A stretch of DNA of 64,000 bases, taken from contig UESW01001510.1 in assembly GCA_900491605.1 (NCBI GenBank), forward strand, positions 284,360 through 348,359. The letters run 5' to 3'. This DNA comes from Calamus simplicifolius (Eukaryota; Streptophyta; Magnoliopsida; Arecales; Arecaceae). Below the pieces are notes generated by a model. The model did no database searches and had not been told where the DNA came from. It was given only the letters and a program-made list of their open reading frames with translations. Each line of letters opens with the position of its first letter. Position 1 is the stretch's first letter. Both the position numbers and the translations under genes were made by a program. Of the stretch, positions 21,781-32,250 are shown in pieces.

Positions 21781-22085
21781 TGTAAGCTGCCTGAATCTGT
21801 CTAAAGTTTTCTTCGCTCTTTGGTCCGGCTAGGGCTTGTAAGCTGCCCAAATCCGATTGAAGTTTCTTCACCATTCAGTCCGGCCGGGGCTTGTAAGCTG
21901 CCCGAATCCGGTCAAAGTTTCTTCACCATTCGATCCGGCCGGGGCTTGTAAGCTGCCTGAATCTGGTCGAAGTTTCTTTGCCATTCGGTCCGATCGAAGC
22001 TTGTAAGCTGCCCAAATCTGGTCAAAGTTTCTTCGCCATTCGGTCTGGCCGGGGCTTGTAAGCTACCCGAATCCGGTCGAAGTTT
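21781..22085. repeat. 55-bp tandem repeat in gypsy A
   Basis: TGTAAGCTGCC(T/C) begins units at 21781, 21837, 21892, 21947, 22002 and 22057, giving a 55-56 bp period. The unit includes CGGCCGGGGCT and CATTCGGTCC. It lies directly downstream (minus sense) of the integrase remnant, the position where Tat-type elements carry tandem arrays. Confidence 0.92.
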
Positions 22086-22311
22086 TAGACATCACCCGGC
22101 CCCCAGCTGTGCTGGGGATGCCTGGCCATTTTGAGTCTTTGTTGAATAGGACTCGGCCCAGCCGAGGTTCGAAGATTTCCTATTCAAAGGGATAGCTCGG
22201 TTGTGCCGAGAATTGGTAAGTGATGTTTGTTTTTCACTATGACTTTGGAGGAGTAATTGTAGCGACCATGCCATAAATCATAGAAACAATATGTCGGTAC
22301 AAATAAATGGG

Positions 22312-23215
22312 GCGAGTCTATAGAAAGTGTACTCTACTGATAATATAGGCGGAGGTTGTCTGAATTCCACGTCCGGAGAATGGATTTCCCGTTCAGATCC
22401 TAGAGCTTGTAGGTACCGGGTCCAACGATTTCCGCCACTTGATAGGGGCCTTCCCAGTTCGGAGACAACTTTTCTTGTTCCAGCGGTTTGGAGACAGATG
22501 CTTTCTGGAGGACGATATCATCGGACAAGAAAGATTTTCCTTTGACTCAGGAGGCATGATAGTGGGCCACTCTTTGCTGATATGCAGCTACTCTGATTCG
22601 AGCTTTCTCTCTATTTTCTTCCACCAGGTCGAGATTGGTGCGGAGCTGCTCATCGTTAGTCTCCTTCGAGTAGCTCTCCACCCGCAGAGAAGGAAGTCAT
22701 ATCTCCACGGGGATGACAGCTTCCGTGCCGAAGGCCATCCGAAATGGGGTCTCGCCAGTGAGGATTCTTTGGGTGGTGTGGTAGGCCCATAAGACGTGGT
22801 GAAGTTCGTCCGGTCATCTGCCTCGGGTTCTGGCAAGCCAAGCCTTGATCCCTTGAAGCAGGGTTCGTTTAGTTATCTTGGCTTCTCCGTTGGCTTGCGG
22901 ATGCCCTACCGATGTAAGGCGATGGCAGATCACATGCTCCTCGTAGAAACCTTGAAACTTTGGGTTATCAAATTGCTTGCCATTGTCGGTGATGATGGTA
23001 TGCGGGAGGCCAAAGCGACAAATAATGGATCTCCATACGAAGTCCCTGGCCCGAGCTTCAGTTATCTGGGCAATTGCCTCAGCCTCAACCCACTTGGTGA
23101 AGTAGTCGATGGCGACAAACAAGAACTTTCTCTATTCGACGGCGAGAGGAAAAGGGCCAAGAATATCCATCCCCCACTTAGCAAAGGGCCAAGCGGAGGA
23201 AATATGGACCAAATT
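22312..23215 (-). pseudogene. Gypsy A integrase remnant with complete DDE triad
   Basis: The minus-strand frame 23122-22814 carries the integrase core: D in FVAIDYFTKWVEAEAI, D in TIITDNGKQF and E in HPQANGEAKITKRTL, so all three catalytic residues remain. Upstream, KWGMDILGPFP is visible to about 23200, with one stop before the core. Downstream come the fragments LWAYHTTQRILTGETPFRMAFG and a broken C-terminal region ending at about 22312. Integrase would insert the cDNA. Here it has lost the rest of pol upstream. Confidence 0.88.
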
Positions 23216-23579
23216 GGCGGAGGGGAGCCTCTGGATGAACAGGGGCCGCATTCTCCTCAGGAAGGTACGAAGCAGGTGCAGCTGGACGGGGAGCTTCAAA
23301 GTACTCCTGGATCAAATGAGCCAGAGCCTGGACCTACTGGACTAGTGAGGCAAACTGGTCCTGAATCACTGGGGCTGCTGGTGGCGATGGAGTCTCAGCT
23401 GGTGGTGGTGACGGTGCTACACTGCTCACCGGATCAGGTCTTTGGGAGGCGACCTAGTCCTGGGCTTCAAAGCAGCCTTTCTTCAATTGTCCATGGGAGA
23501 GGTTCTCTTCAAGATCGAGACCCTTATCTCCTGGATCATAAGTTTATGGGACTTGAGGGCCTTTCCTCTAGCGCCAATT
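23216..23579 (-). pseudogene. Gypsy A primer-binding region and gag remnant
   Basis: On the minus strand the sequence right after the 5' LTR reads AATTGGCGCTAGAGGAAAGG (23579-23560), in the position of a tRNA primer-binding site. A proline/alanine-rich reading (VIQDQFASLVQ, APASYLPEENAAPVHPEAP) follows, which resembles the N-terminal part of plant gypsy gag. It then runs directly into integrase at about 23215. Capsid, protease, RT and RNase H are all missing, so one deletion removed most of gag-pol. Confidence 0.72.
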
Positions 23580-24666
23580 TGTTGCTGCTAAAATCTGTCC
23601 TCTGACTCGGGCGCAATCGAACTTCAGAGTGGGCTCCTCCTGGGTGGACCTGCAAAACAGTCCTCACGCGGAAGGCGTTCGGGGTGGCCCTCCGCGGAAG
23701 ATCCTTCGATGCTCAAGTCAGCAGAGATCAGCGATCAACAAATATGAGGAGAAGGCACTCACTGAAGAGTCTCTCCAGGGTGGCATTTCGAGAGCTCCGA
23801 GCGGAGCGTTAATGGCAAGAAGGGGTGAGCAGAGGTAGATGAAGAGTGAGCCAGCAGAACAAGTGCGCATACCTGAGAAGTCGAAAGACAGTTCTATTTA
23901 TAGAGGATCACCTGATTCCTTGGAGGCGTCGTGGGTCCGAAAGTCATTAGGATTTGAATCCAGTTTGTTATGAGGTTAGTAAGATTCGTATCTTGTTGGT
24001 TAGAGGATCGACGGCTGGGAGAGCTGGTTGATGTCTTCAGATTCGGCGATTGTGTAGGCTCCAGGGCTCTAGGCCACTCTTGGGTGTGATTTTGGTTTAA
24101 ACTCTCCCGCACCAGATTCCGCAGAGGTGCTTGAGTGCTCGGGCCTGGCTGGGGCATAAGGATAGCTTGGCTGGCGAGGCACAATGGATAGCTCGGCTGG
24201 TGAGGCACAGTGGATAGCTCGGCTGGCGAGGCACGGTGGATAGCTCGGCTGAGGCCGAGAGATAGGAATAGCTCGGTGGAGACCGAGAGATGTTATAGCT
24301 CGGCTGAGGCCGAGAGATGATCCACACCTTGGGAGTCCTTGGCTCGTCGACTCGGGCTAAGGCTGAGAGATGTTATAGCTCGCTAAGACCGAGAGACAGG
24401 GATAGCTCGGCCGAGGCCGAGAGATGTTATAGCTCCACTGAGGTCGAGAGATAGGGATAGCTCGGCTGAGGCCGAGAGATGTTATAGCTCGATTGAGGCC
24501 GAGAGATGATCCGCGCCTTAGGAGCCCTTGGCTCACTGAGGGGCTAAGGTGCCTCGATCCACTTAGGCTGATTCATCTCTAGTGGATATTGCATAGCAAG
24601 TGGGAGTCATGGTTGATCCTAACCCTTGCACAATTATTAATACAATGGCGGTTTTACCCCTCAACA
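23580..24666 (-). repeat. 5' LTR of gypsy A
   Basis: A 1087-bp LTR that is uninterrupted, unlike its partner at 5807-9805. In plus orientation it begins TGTTGCTGCTAAAATCTG and ends CCCCTCAACA. It contains the minus-strand TATA box at 23894-23905 and the CTCGGC...GCCGAG array at about 24160-24560. Minus-strand transcription from here would produce the element RNA. Confidence 0.88.
23894..23905 (-). promoter_or_regulatory. TATA box of gypsy A 5' LTR
   Basis: On the minus strand it reads CTCTATAAATAG, at the same LTR position as 6120-6130. Confidence 0.75.
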
Positions 24667-24689
24667 GTTCTTTTCCCCACCTCCCTCTA

Positions 24690-25720
24690 AATCCAGAAAA
24701 ATACATCCAGTGTAGATTGATGGGGTGTGATATGGCTGGTAAAAGTCATGTGTAAATTAACGATCAAAATTATTCAACAGCAGAAGTCGTTAGGATGCCA
24801 ATAGCCCTGGCTCCTAAACGGCCCCAGCTCATAAGCAGCCCGAGCTCCTAGACGGTCTCGACTCCTAGGCGGCCCCAGCTCATAAGCGGCCCCGACTCCT
24901 AAATGGCCCCAACTCATAAGCAGCATTAGGCGGCCTCAGCTCATAAGCGGCCCCGGTGGCTAGGGGGCCCTAGGCAATCCCAGCTCATAAGCAGCCCCAT
25001 CTCCTAAGCGGCCCCAACTCCTAAGCGAGCCATGTTCCTAGGCGGCTTCATCTCTTCTTGTCTCCAGGTTTAGCTGCAGCTTCCCAGGCAAGCCTTCACT
25101 TCTGATAAGGCCGGGCTCATCAGCCACCTCTGATTCACATATGTCTAATAAGACAAACTCCGCCATGAAGCTTTAAATGACCTAGATCAGATGAGCCCAA
25201 AAAGTCATCATCCATCGTGAAGCTTTAAATGGCCTAGATCAGATAAGCCCAAAAAGTCATCATCCATCATGAAGCTTTAATGACTTTGGCTAGATGAACC
25301 CCAAAAGGTTATCATCTGCTACGAAGTACCAATCACCCAATTCAGATAGGATAAATCCCACTAATTCTGACATTCCATTCAAGAAGTCATAGCTCATCAT
25401 GAGATTCCAAAGCTTCCGAAGCAAGTTACACAGACCCCAAGTATCAATAAAATGGGTAAGAGGGACCCCTGACCAAGGTATGAACACTCAAGCACTTAGA
25501 GAATTTTTTCATCTTCTTCCTAACTCCCATTAGCTCGAGCTTCTTCAAGCTCACAGCTATGATTCTGATCACTAACTTGGGCATCGGAGGGTCCCCGCCG
25601 GAATATCCGGTCCTCGGGACTTCTTGCAGATCTCGGAGTTGAGATGAATCATCTTCATCAAATTCACGACACATCCACTGATGCTCAAGGACGTTAGCTT
25701 AAGATGATTAGACATCATCA
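24690..25720 (+). repeat. 5' LTR of gypsy B
   Basis: The right end GACATCATCA at 25720 is followed by GATTGGCACGCCAAAAAGG, the primer-binding position. The LTR contains a loose minisatellite of GCGGCCCCAGCTCATAAGC words (about 24800-25060), a 52-bp triple repeat (25167-25322), and the leader block ACTTGGGCATCGGAGGGTCC (25575-25594) just before the CCGGTCCTCGGGACTTCTTGCAG segment. The start is uncertain, because it directly abuts the outer end of gypsy A (24666) and the partner LTR is outside the window. Confidence 0.65.
25167..25322. repeat. 52-bp tandem repeat in gypsy B LTR
   Basis: GAAGCTTTAAATG recurs at 25167, 25219 and 25271, each followed by a CTAGATCAGAT(A/G)AGCCC-like segment and AAAAAGTCATCATC. 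There are three copies. Confidence 0.88.
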
Positions 25721-25849
25721 GATTGGCACGCCAAAAAGGGGGTAAGAGAAGGATAGCTCTGTAACTCTGGGCTACAAGCTTGCCCTCTCTTGAACAACAA
25801 TGGTGATTACACATATTCAGAAGGCTTCTGCCAGTTATAGTAGGGGGCA

Positions 25850-26860
25850 TTCCTAGTTTGCTGAGCAACCGGAGGCTAATCCCTCTGCTCTTTCCTCACC
25901 ATCGGTTTTGTCCACTCCACACGAACAACTGACCACTCTTACCCAGCAAGTCCAAGCTCTTATTGGGGCAGTCCGTGAGTTGCAAGGGCAACAATCGGTA
26001 GTTGTTCAATAGTAGCCTAGGCATCCCATACCGCTTGCAACTCTGTCCTAGCCAGTCAACAATCTACCAACAGAGGACCCTCTCCGGAAGAGCACCACCA
26101 CCATCATGCTTCATCCAGGCACCACCACCAAAAAACCTCCAAAAGGTCATGGTCTCCTATCTGCCGCTTAAGCAGCCCCTCCTTCAAACGACGACAGTGG
26201 AAGGAGCCCAGAAGGACATATCGCCATCAACGTCATCATTCCTCCTACTCATCTTCTGAATCAACGAGCAAGTACCTCAATCGTCAGATGGAAAGATGCT
26301 TACAGAAGCAAGATCGGCGGTTGGAAGAACTCAGCCAGATACTCAATAACTAACTAGGAATGGATTATGATACCCATCCATCCCTTACTCGTCGGATTAT
26401 GGAAGAGCCTATCTCTCATAGATTCAGTCTTTCCCAGCTTGATCCTTACGATAGCACCATAGATCCACTTGACCATCTGGAGAGTTATAAAGCTCTCATA
26501 CAAGTTCAGGGGGCGACTGATGCCCTCATATGTATTGCTTTCCCCACTACCCTCCAGAAGGCTATGCATGCTTTGTATTCTCGTCTACTTTCATACAACA
26601 TCGACTCCTTTTATAGTTGAAAAAGACTTTCTTAGTGCATTTCGATGCCTATCCAAAGATCCCCTAGGTAGCAAATAGTTTGTTCTCTGTTCAACAGAAG
26701 GAAGGAGAACTTTTGAAGGATTTTGTCATTTGGTTCAAGATGACAGCCCTTGAGGTCTACCACCTCGATGATGTTGTGGCCACTCTAGACCTGAAGCAAG
26801 AAATCAGTCCACGTGGAGCCAAGCAGACCTCCTCCTAAGAAGCCTAAGCTCCCGTGCTGG
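25850..26860 (+). pseudogene. Gypsy B gag (broken)
   Basis: Retrotransposon gag fragments in changing frames. The N-terminal linker (LTTLTQQVQALIGAVRELQGQQ) lies at about 25920-26005. The capsid block (PYDSTIDPLDHLESYKALI, VQGATDALICIAFPTTLQK) lies at 26440-26570. The next block (EGELLKDFVIWFKMTAL) lies at about 26698-26750. The motif pattern, with 'DPxDHLxxY' and 'QGAxDAlxCxAFPxTL', is that of plant Tat/Athila-type gag. Stops after LYSRLLSYNIDSFYS and near 26010 plus frame changes make it inactive. Confidence 0.82.
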
Positions 26861-26979
26861 TCAAATAATTAGAACCAAAACTTCACCCCCAGAGAAGAGA
26901 ACTTCACACCTCTCTTTGCTCCCAGGTTTCATATCCTTATAGAGATCGAAAGCGAGCCTTATCTCTAGCGCCCTCCCCA

Positions 26980-27432
26980 TTGAGAACGGACATCGCTCAC
27001 GATCGAAGTCATTATTGCCACTTTCATAGAGACTACAACTATGATACTGAAGACTGCCATAATCTAAAGCGCGCCATCGAGGAGCTCATCCAGCAGAGTT
27101 ACCTTGGGAAGTTTGTCTGGAAGAGAGGGCCTTCGGCCGTCCCAGCTTTAATGGGGCCTCCGCCTGCTCAGGCTAACGTCGACAATGCTCTGACAAAATG
27201 AATGGTAGGCATGCTTTCCTGGAAGGCAGCTATGCCTTCTAAAAGATTGAGGGGTGAGGAGGAAATAGAAAATGTAATCCCTTTTTTTGAAGGGGAGTTA
27301 GCAGGGAGGGGCAATCTGAATGATGATAGCATAATCATCTCTATGATGATTGCTAAGCATCCTGTAAAAAGGATTTTGGTGGATAGTGGAAGCTCTGCTG
27401 ACATTTTACTTATGACGCTTTTATTCGGATGA
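26980..27432 (+). pseudogene. Gypsy B zinc motif and aspartic protease
   Basis: Two adjoining frames. The first (26980-27201) has YCHFHRDYNYDTEDCHNLK, the zinc-knuckle-like motif that follows gag in this lineage, then IEELIQQSYLGKFV. After a TGA at 27199-27201 the frame continues (27202-27432) through IENVIPFFEGELAG and DDSIIISMMIAKHPVKRIL to the protease active site VDSGSSADIL. The protease would cleave the polyprotein. One stop between the two and a stop at 27430-27432 break it. Confidence 0.87.
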
Positions 27433-27599
27433 ATTTATCTTCAATTCCCTCTAACTGGTGACAACACCTCTGGTTGGCTTCACAGGAGATATAGTGAGGG
27501 TAGAAGGTAAAATTATCCTGTCGGTCATGGCAGGATCACCGCTGTATCAAAGCATGGTCCCAATGAGGTTCTCAGTGGTCCGAGTGCCTTGGCTTACAA

Positions 27600-28863
27600 C
27601 GCCTTACTCAGTTGTCCTGGCTTAAATCTCTTGGATGCGATGATATCTACCAAGTTCCTGCTCGTGAGATTTCATACAAGTGGAGGAATCAGCGAGATGC
27701 GTGGGTAGCAGAATCCTGTGCAATTATGCTATCATATGGCCCCCACCCTCAAGAGGCAGTGATCCCACTGGCCTCAATGCTGCTCGATCCTAGAGAATCT
27801 GAAAGAAGGAGAGAGCCAGTCGAGTACTTGCTATCCTACCCACTGAGGGATGACCCTGTGAAGATTGTACAAATTGGCAAGCTTCTTTCCCTGGAAATGA
27901 AAAATCAACTCCTCACTTTCTTGTGGGCAAAGTTAGATGTCTTCGTCTGGTCAGCTTCAAACATGCCCGGCATCCCTTCGAAGATAATTACTCATAAGCT
28001 TAATGTTAACCCGAAGTACCGGCCTATCCGACAAAAGAAGAAAAGTTTCATCCTTGAGTGGCAGAGGGCAATCAATGAGGAGATCAATAAGCTGCTTACT
28101 ATCGGCCACATCCGGGAAGCACAATACCCATATTGGCTAGCCAATGTGGTGATTGTCCCAAAGGCGAGCGAAAGCTGGCAAATTTGCATTGACTTTACTA
28201 ATCTCAATAAAGTATGTCCTAAAGATAGCTTTCCACTACTGCAGATTGATCAATTGGTGGACTCCATATCTGTCCATGAGCTCCTCAGCTTTATGGATGC
28301 CTTCTCTGGATACAACCAAATAAAGATGGATCTGACGGACGAAGAAAATACCTCTTTCATCACCGAGAAAGGCATCTGCTACTATAAGGTGATGCCCTTT
28401 GGGCTGAAGAACACAAGGGCTACTTACCAGAGATTGATGAATAAGGTCTTTAAAGAGCAAATTGGGTGCAATATGGAGGTGTATGTGGATAATATGCTAA
28501 CTAAGAGCACCTACATCACCAACCATATCGCTAATTTAGAACAGACATTTAACAATCTCCAGCACCATCAAATGAAGCTCAACCCTCGCAAATGTGCATT
28601 CGGAGTCACTGCCAGAAAATTCCTAGGTTTTCTAGTGATCCAACGGGGGATTGAAGCGAATCCAGAGAAGATACAAGCCATTCTTGATATGAGTCAGCCA
28701 GTTAATAAAAAGAAGGTGCAGTAGCTCATCGGAAGAGTAGCCACTCTGAGCCAGTTTCTGTCGAGATCTGCTGAAAGATGCCTACCCTTTTTAAAGCTCT
28801 ATGCAAAGTGAATGGCTTCGAGTGGATGGAGAACTACTAAAAAGCCCTTGAGGAGTTGAAGGA
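27600..28863 (+). pseudogene. Gypsy B reverse transcriptase, cut by copia 1
   Basis: Starts in the protease-RT linker (AYNALLSCPGLNLLDAMIS, about 27596-27650). It then changes frame, after which the long frame to 28724 holds the RT: NPKYRPIRQKKK, KLLTIGHIREAQYPYWLANVV, KVCPKDSFPLLQIDQLVDS, LSFMDAFSGYNQIKM, VMPFGLKNTRATYQRLMNKVF and the active-site region VYVDNMLTKS. Relatives have YVDD, so the second catalytic aspartate is read as asparagine. A TAG at 28722-28724 precedes LIGRVATLSQFLSRSAERCLPFLKAL. The frame is then interrupted after ALEELK by copia 1 at 28864. Confidence 0.9.
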
Positions 28864-29220
28864 TGTTGGGGAGTTTGTTGAAAAACTTTATGCCCCAATC
28901 CTTTTGATTTTGATGATTACTAAAAGCCATGAGTATGATAAAAGATGCAATGAGTTTATTTACATGTGCAATGAATTTATTTTGAACAATCAATGAGAAT
29001 GTTAAAGTTTGACATTAATCATTTGAAAGTAACTTCAAGCTCATGTTTAAGCTTTCAAAAAGAAATTTTATAATTCATATTAAAATCAATGAGTTTTTGG
29101 AATACTTCTTGAATTAATTCTTAATGTCAATTTTATTGAATTCAAGTCAAAAAATGATTTAAAATGAATCTGGAACGATTTTAAAGTCAATCAGAAAATT
29201 TCTGATTTTTGATACGTTCC

Positions 29221-29545
29221 GGAGCCGACTCTTGAGTTTCAGAGTCGACTCCACTCAGAGTACAGAAATGTCTATCTGTCTCGAGTCGACCCACGTAATT
29301 TCTCGAGTCGACCCCCGATTTTGTCGAGCCGACTCCATGACTGTGCGAGTCGACTCCGCTCAGACACCAGAGGTATTTTTCTGAGCACTTCGCGAGTCGA
29401 CCCCAACTTTTCATGAGTCGACCCCCGACTTTCAGGAGTCGACACTTTACTTTTGGTGAGTCGACCCCATGACTTTCTAAACATTTCTATTTTTAGTATC
29501 ACGAGCTCGAGCCGACTCGGGAAAAGCATGAGTCGACTCCAGCAA
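29221..29545 (+). promoter_or_regulatory. GTCGAC motif cluster in copia 1 U3
   Basis: About nine GAGTCGAC(C/T) and three GAGCCGAC(T) motifs are packed into 325 bases, spaced irregularly at about 15-45 bases, upstream of the TATA box. Some are in the perfect palindrome GAGTCGACTC. Equivalent clusters lie in the other SIRE-type LTRs (about 37978-38300, 52566-52885 and 61386-61700). A regulatory role is inferred from position only. Confidence 0.6.
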
Positions 29546-29646
29546 ATCTGGGCGAAATTTTTACGGATGCCAACTCAGCTCCAACGGTAAGATTTTTGAT
29601 TAACGGCTATTTTTCTTTGTCTCTAACGGCTATATTTTGCAGAATC

Positions 29647-29654
29647 TATAAATA
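29647..29654 (+). promoter_or_regulatory. TATA box, copia 1 5' LTR
   Basis: TATAAATA in AATCTATAAATAGAGAAG. The same motif is at 38405-38412 in the 3' LTR, and at 52990-52997 and 61810-61817 in copia 2. Confidence 0.8.
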
Positions 29655-30528
29655 GAGAAGCCGTTTTCAAATCAAAGAGAGACGAATAGAGAGATATTTA
29701 TTTCAAAGAAAAAGAAGAGAAAAATCGAAAAAACAGAGCTTCAGTTGAAAAAATCCGAGATTCAAAATAGAGTGAAAGAAAGAGTGTGAAATCAAAGGAA
29801 GTTCCTTCTGTGTTCAAGCTCAAATCCAAGGAAGCTTCAGAAGAAAATCCAAGTGCTATTCAAGAGTATCTCAAGAGATTTTCAACACTCAAAGAAAAGA
29901 GGAAAGCCCAAATCAACTCCAACACATCTTCCGTGAAGAATCCAAGCTGAGGCCTGATTCTACACTTCAAGGAGTTGAAGAAAAGAAGAAAAGCTCAAAG
30001 CCAACCAACTGCAAATCAGGCTTATCTAAACTCTATTCTTACATTTGTTTATCTGCTCATTAAGGAGCTTGTAACTAAACAAATATTTCTATTCTTTGTG
30101 TCTAGTTCAATCTGGGGGATTGAACTAGAGGAGGTAGTCTTACCTCAGTTCAAGCTTGGTTAAGCTTGGGTTAGGGTTTTTGTGCTGGTGAGCCCTTGAA
30201 AACCAGCTGGGTTCGTTGTGCGCCCGGGAAAACAACAAGTTTGAGTTGTGAGCTTGTAAAACAACTCTGCTGTAATCTAGGGTGATTATAGTGTGGACCC
30301 AAGTGAATCTTGGGAGTGGACGTAGGTGTTGGATACACCGAACCACTATAAAATCTTTGTGTTTGCCGTGTTCTATTGTCTCTTTCTCTATCTCTGTTTT
30401 ATTCACTGCAATTTATATTTACTTTGCATTTGCCTTCATTCATCTCAAGCTAAATAATTTAAAAGGCTAATTTTTTAAAGAACCCAATTCACCCCCCCCC
30501 CTCTTGGGTTGTCATCTGGGCCAACAAT

Positions 30529-30540
30529 TGGTATCAGAGC
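30529..30540 (+). promoter_or_regulatory. Primer-binding site, copia 1
   Basis: TGGTATCAGAGC, the sequence complementary to the 3' end of initiator methionine tRNA, starts two bases after the LTR end. Confidence 0.9.
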
Positions 30541-30587
30541 TAGTGCTCATTAGATTTTGATCACACGATCAAGAGCTAAAGTTCCAA

Positions 30588-32250
30588 ATGGCAACACAAG
30601 TTGGTTCATTTGCTGAAGGTCATTCTACGAATAGACCTCCACTTTTTAATGGCTCAAATTATTCTTATTGGAAAGCTAGAATGAGGATATTCATTCAAGC
30701 TTCTGATTATGAGCTATGGGGTGTTATAATCAATGGACCTAGTACACCCACACATGTTATTGATGGCACTATTGTTCCTAAGCCCGAAAGGGACTGGAAT
30801 GATAATGATAGGAAAATGGCACAGCTTAATGCTAAGGCCATGAATGTTTTATATTGCTCCTTAGATGCTAATGAATTCAATAGAATCTCCACATGTAATT
30901 CCGCAAAGGAGATTTGGGATAGATTAGAGGTTACCCATGAGGGTACCAACCAAGTAAAAGAATCTAAAATTAATATTCTTGTTCAAATATGAATTGTTTA
31001 GCATGGAACAATCTGAAACCATTGCATGCATGTACACTAGATTTACAGATATTGTAAATGGTTTGAAAAGTCTTGGTAAGACATATACTAACTCTGAACT
31101 TGTTCGAAAATTCTTAGGTCATTACCAAGATCATGGGAAGCAAAAATGACTGCAATCCAAGAAGCTAAGGACCTCAACACTTTACCCTTAGAGGAGCTTC
31201 TAGGATCCCTTATGACCCATGAGCTGACTATGAGGCAGCATGTTGAGGAGGATTCAAAGAAAAAGAAAGTAATTGCCCTCAAAGCTGCAAAAGAAGAAGA
31301 GAGCAGCAGTGATGATGATGATGATAATGATGAAGAGACTGCTCTCTTAGCAAAGAAATTTAAGATTTATGAGGAGAAAGAAACCCTTCCACAAGAAAAA
31401 ATTTGGAGCTAAGTGGGAAGGAGAAAAGGATAAGATTAAGGACAAGGACAAAGAAAAAGAGAAAGACCCCTTGACTTGCTATGAATGTAATAAACCGGGG
31501 CACTTTAGAAATGAATGTCCAAATTGAAGAAAGCCTACAAAAAGAAAAAGAAGGCTTATATGGCGACATGGAGTGACAGCGAGGAATCTTCTTCCGAAGA
31601 AGAAGAACAAAAGGAAGTCGCAAACGTATGCTTTATGGCGGACGACAATGATGAGGTAAGTTCCGACAACCCTTGCGATGAATTTGCTTTCGATGAACTT
31701 TTTGATGCCTTTAATGAACTTGTTGGGGATTTTAAAATTTTGAAAAAGAAATACAAGTTTTTGAAAAATGAAAACTTAGCCTTCATTCATGAAAAAGAAA
31801 ATCTTAACAATGAAATTAAGAAACTTAAATCTGAAAATGAAATTTTAATGAATGAAAAGGAATCAATCTCAAATGAAAAAGATAAACTAAAGAATGAGGT
31901 TGAAAAACATAAAAACATAGTTGATAAGTTTACATTAAGTTCAATTAAATTAGACATGTTGTTAAATAGTCAAAAAGCAGTTTTTGACAAAGCCGGATTA
32001 GGATATAACACTTTAAGAAACAAAAATCACTTAAAAATATTTTTGTAAGTGCTGGCCAAAGTAATTTTACATGCTTTAAATGTAATCAAAAAGGACATAA
32101 ATCATGAATGTAAAATTCTGAAACCTAATAAAAACTTAAATGTTAAAGGAAAGAAAATATGGGTTCCGAAAGGAACAATATTTGTTGGTACTAACCATGA
32201 AGGACCCAAGAAAGCTTGGGTACCTAAACATAAAGTTTGATTTATTGCAG
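30588..32250 (+). pseudogene. Copia 1 gag (SIRE-type, frameshifted)
   Basis: Starts at 30588 (MATQVGSFAEGHSTNRPPLF). The capsid part includes YSYWKARMRIFIQ and EIWDRLEVTHEGTNQVKESK. It breaks at about 30990 and continues in another frame with TRFTDIVNGLKSLGKTY, then KMTAIQEAKDLNTLPLEELLGSLMTHEL (31146 on). A zinc knuckle, CYECNKPGHFRNEC, lies at about 31477-31520. Next come a long charged, probably coiled-coil region (31515-32048) and a second knuckle, CFKCNQKGHKS, at about 32069-32100, whose last cysteine follows a TGA. At least five frame changes are needed to read it through. Confidence 0.85.

Larger units (their letters stand above)
5807..24666 (-). mobile_element. Ty3/gypsy element A (Tat/Retand-type), nested and internally deleted
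   Basis: The element reads right to left. Its 5' LTR is at 23580-24666, followed by the primer-binding region, a short gag remnant, integrase and tandem arrays. Genes on the opposite (plus) strand come next, then a polypurine tract (9806-9822), and the 3' LTR split between 5807-6181 and 9142-9805. The two LTRs share sequence along their length, including the outer GCTACTAAATCTGTCC / GCTGCTAAAATCTGTCC end and the inner CCCCTCAACA end. Two later insertions sit inside it: 6182-9141 and 14227-20905. The lineage is inferred from the antisense extra gene between pol and the 3' LTR. Flanks at 5802-5806 and 24667-24671 do not match, so no target duplication is claimed. Confidence 0.85.
28864..30526 (+). 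repeat. 5' LTR of copia 1
   Basis: A 1663-bp LTR beginning TGTTGGGGAG and ending GGGCCAACA. U3 holds a cluster of GTCGAC/GCCGAC motifs (29221-29545), then the TATA box (29647-29654). The downstream part contains GGGAGTGGACGTAGGTGTTG and ACCACTATAAAA, segments typical of SIRE-type LTRs. Confidence 0.9.

Noticed and set aside
21428..21874. Minus-strand frame with 12-residue repeats (LLIKSLGQSRSA)
   Set aside because: It is the translation shadow of the 36-bp tandem array; a unit divisible by three keeps the frame open automatically.
5802..24671. Target-site duplication for gypsy A
   Set aside because: The flanking five bases (ATTTC and GTTCT) do not match, so no duplication can be claimed.
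30140..30406. Minus-strand frame conserved in all four SIRE-type LTRs (also near 38921, 53452 and 62287)
   Set aside because: Its conservation is explained by conservation of the LTR itself. Length and end vary among copies and there is no protein-like signature.
30529..30540. tRNA-like sequence next to the LTR
   Set aside because: It is the 12-base complement of a tRNA 3' end used as a primer-binding site, not a tRNA gene.
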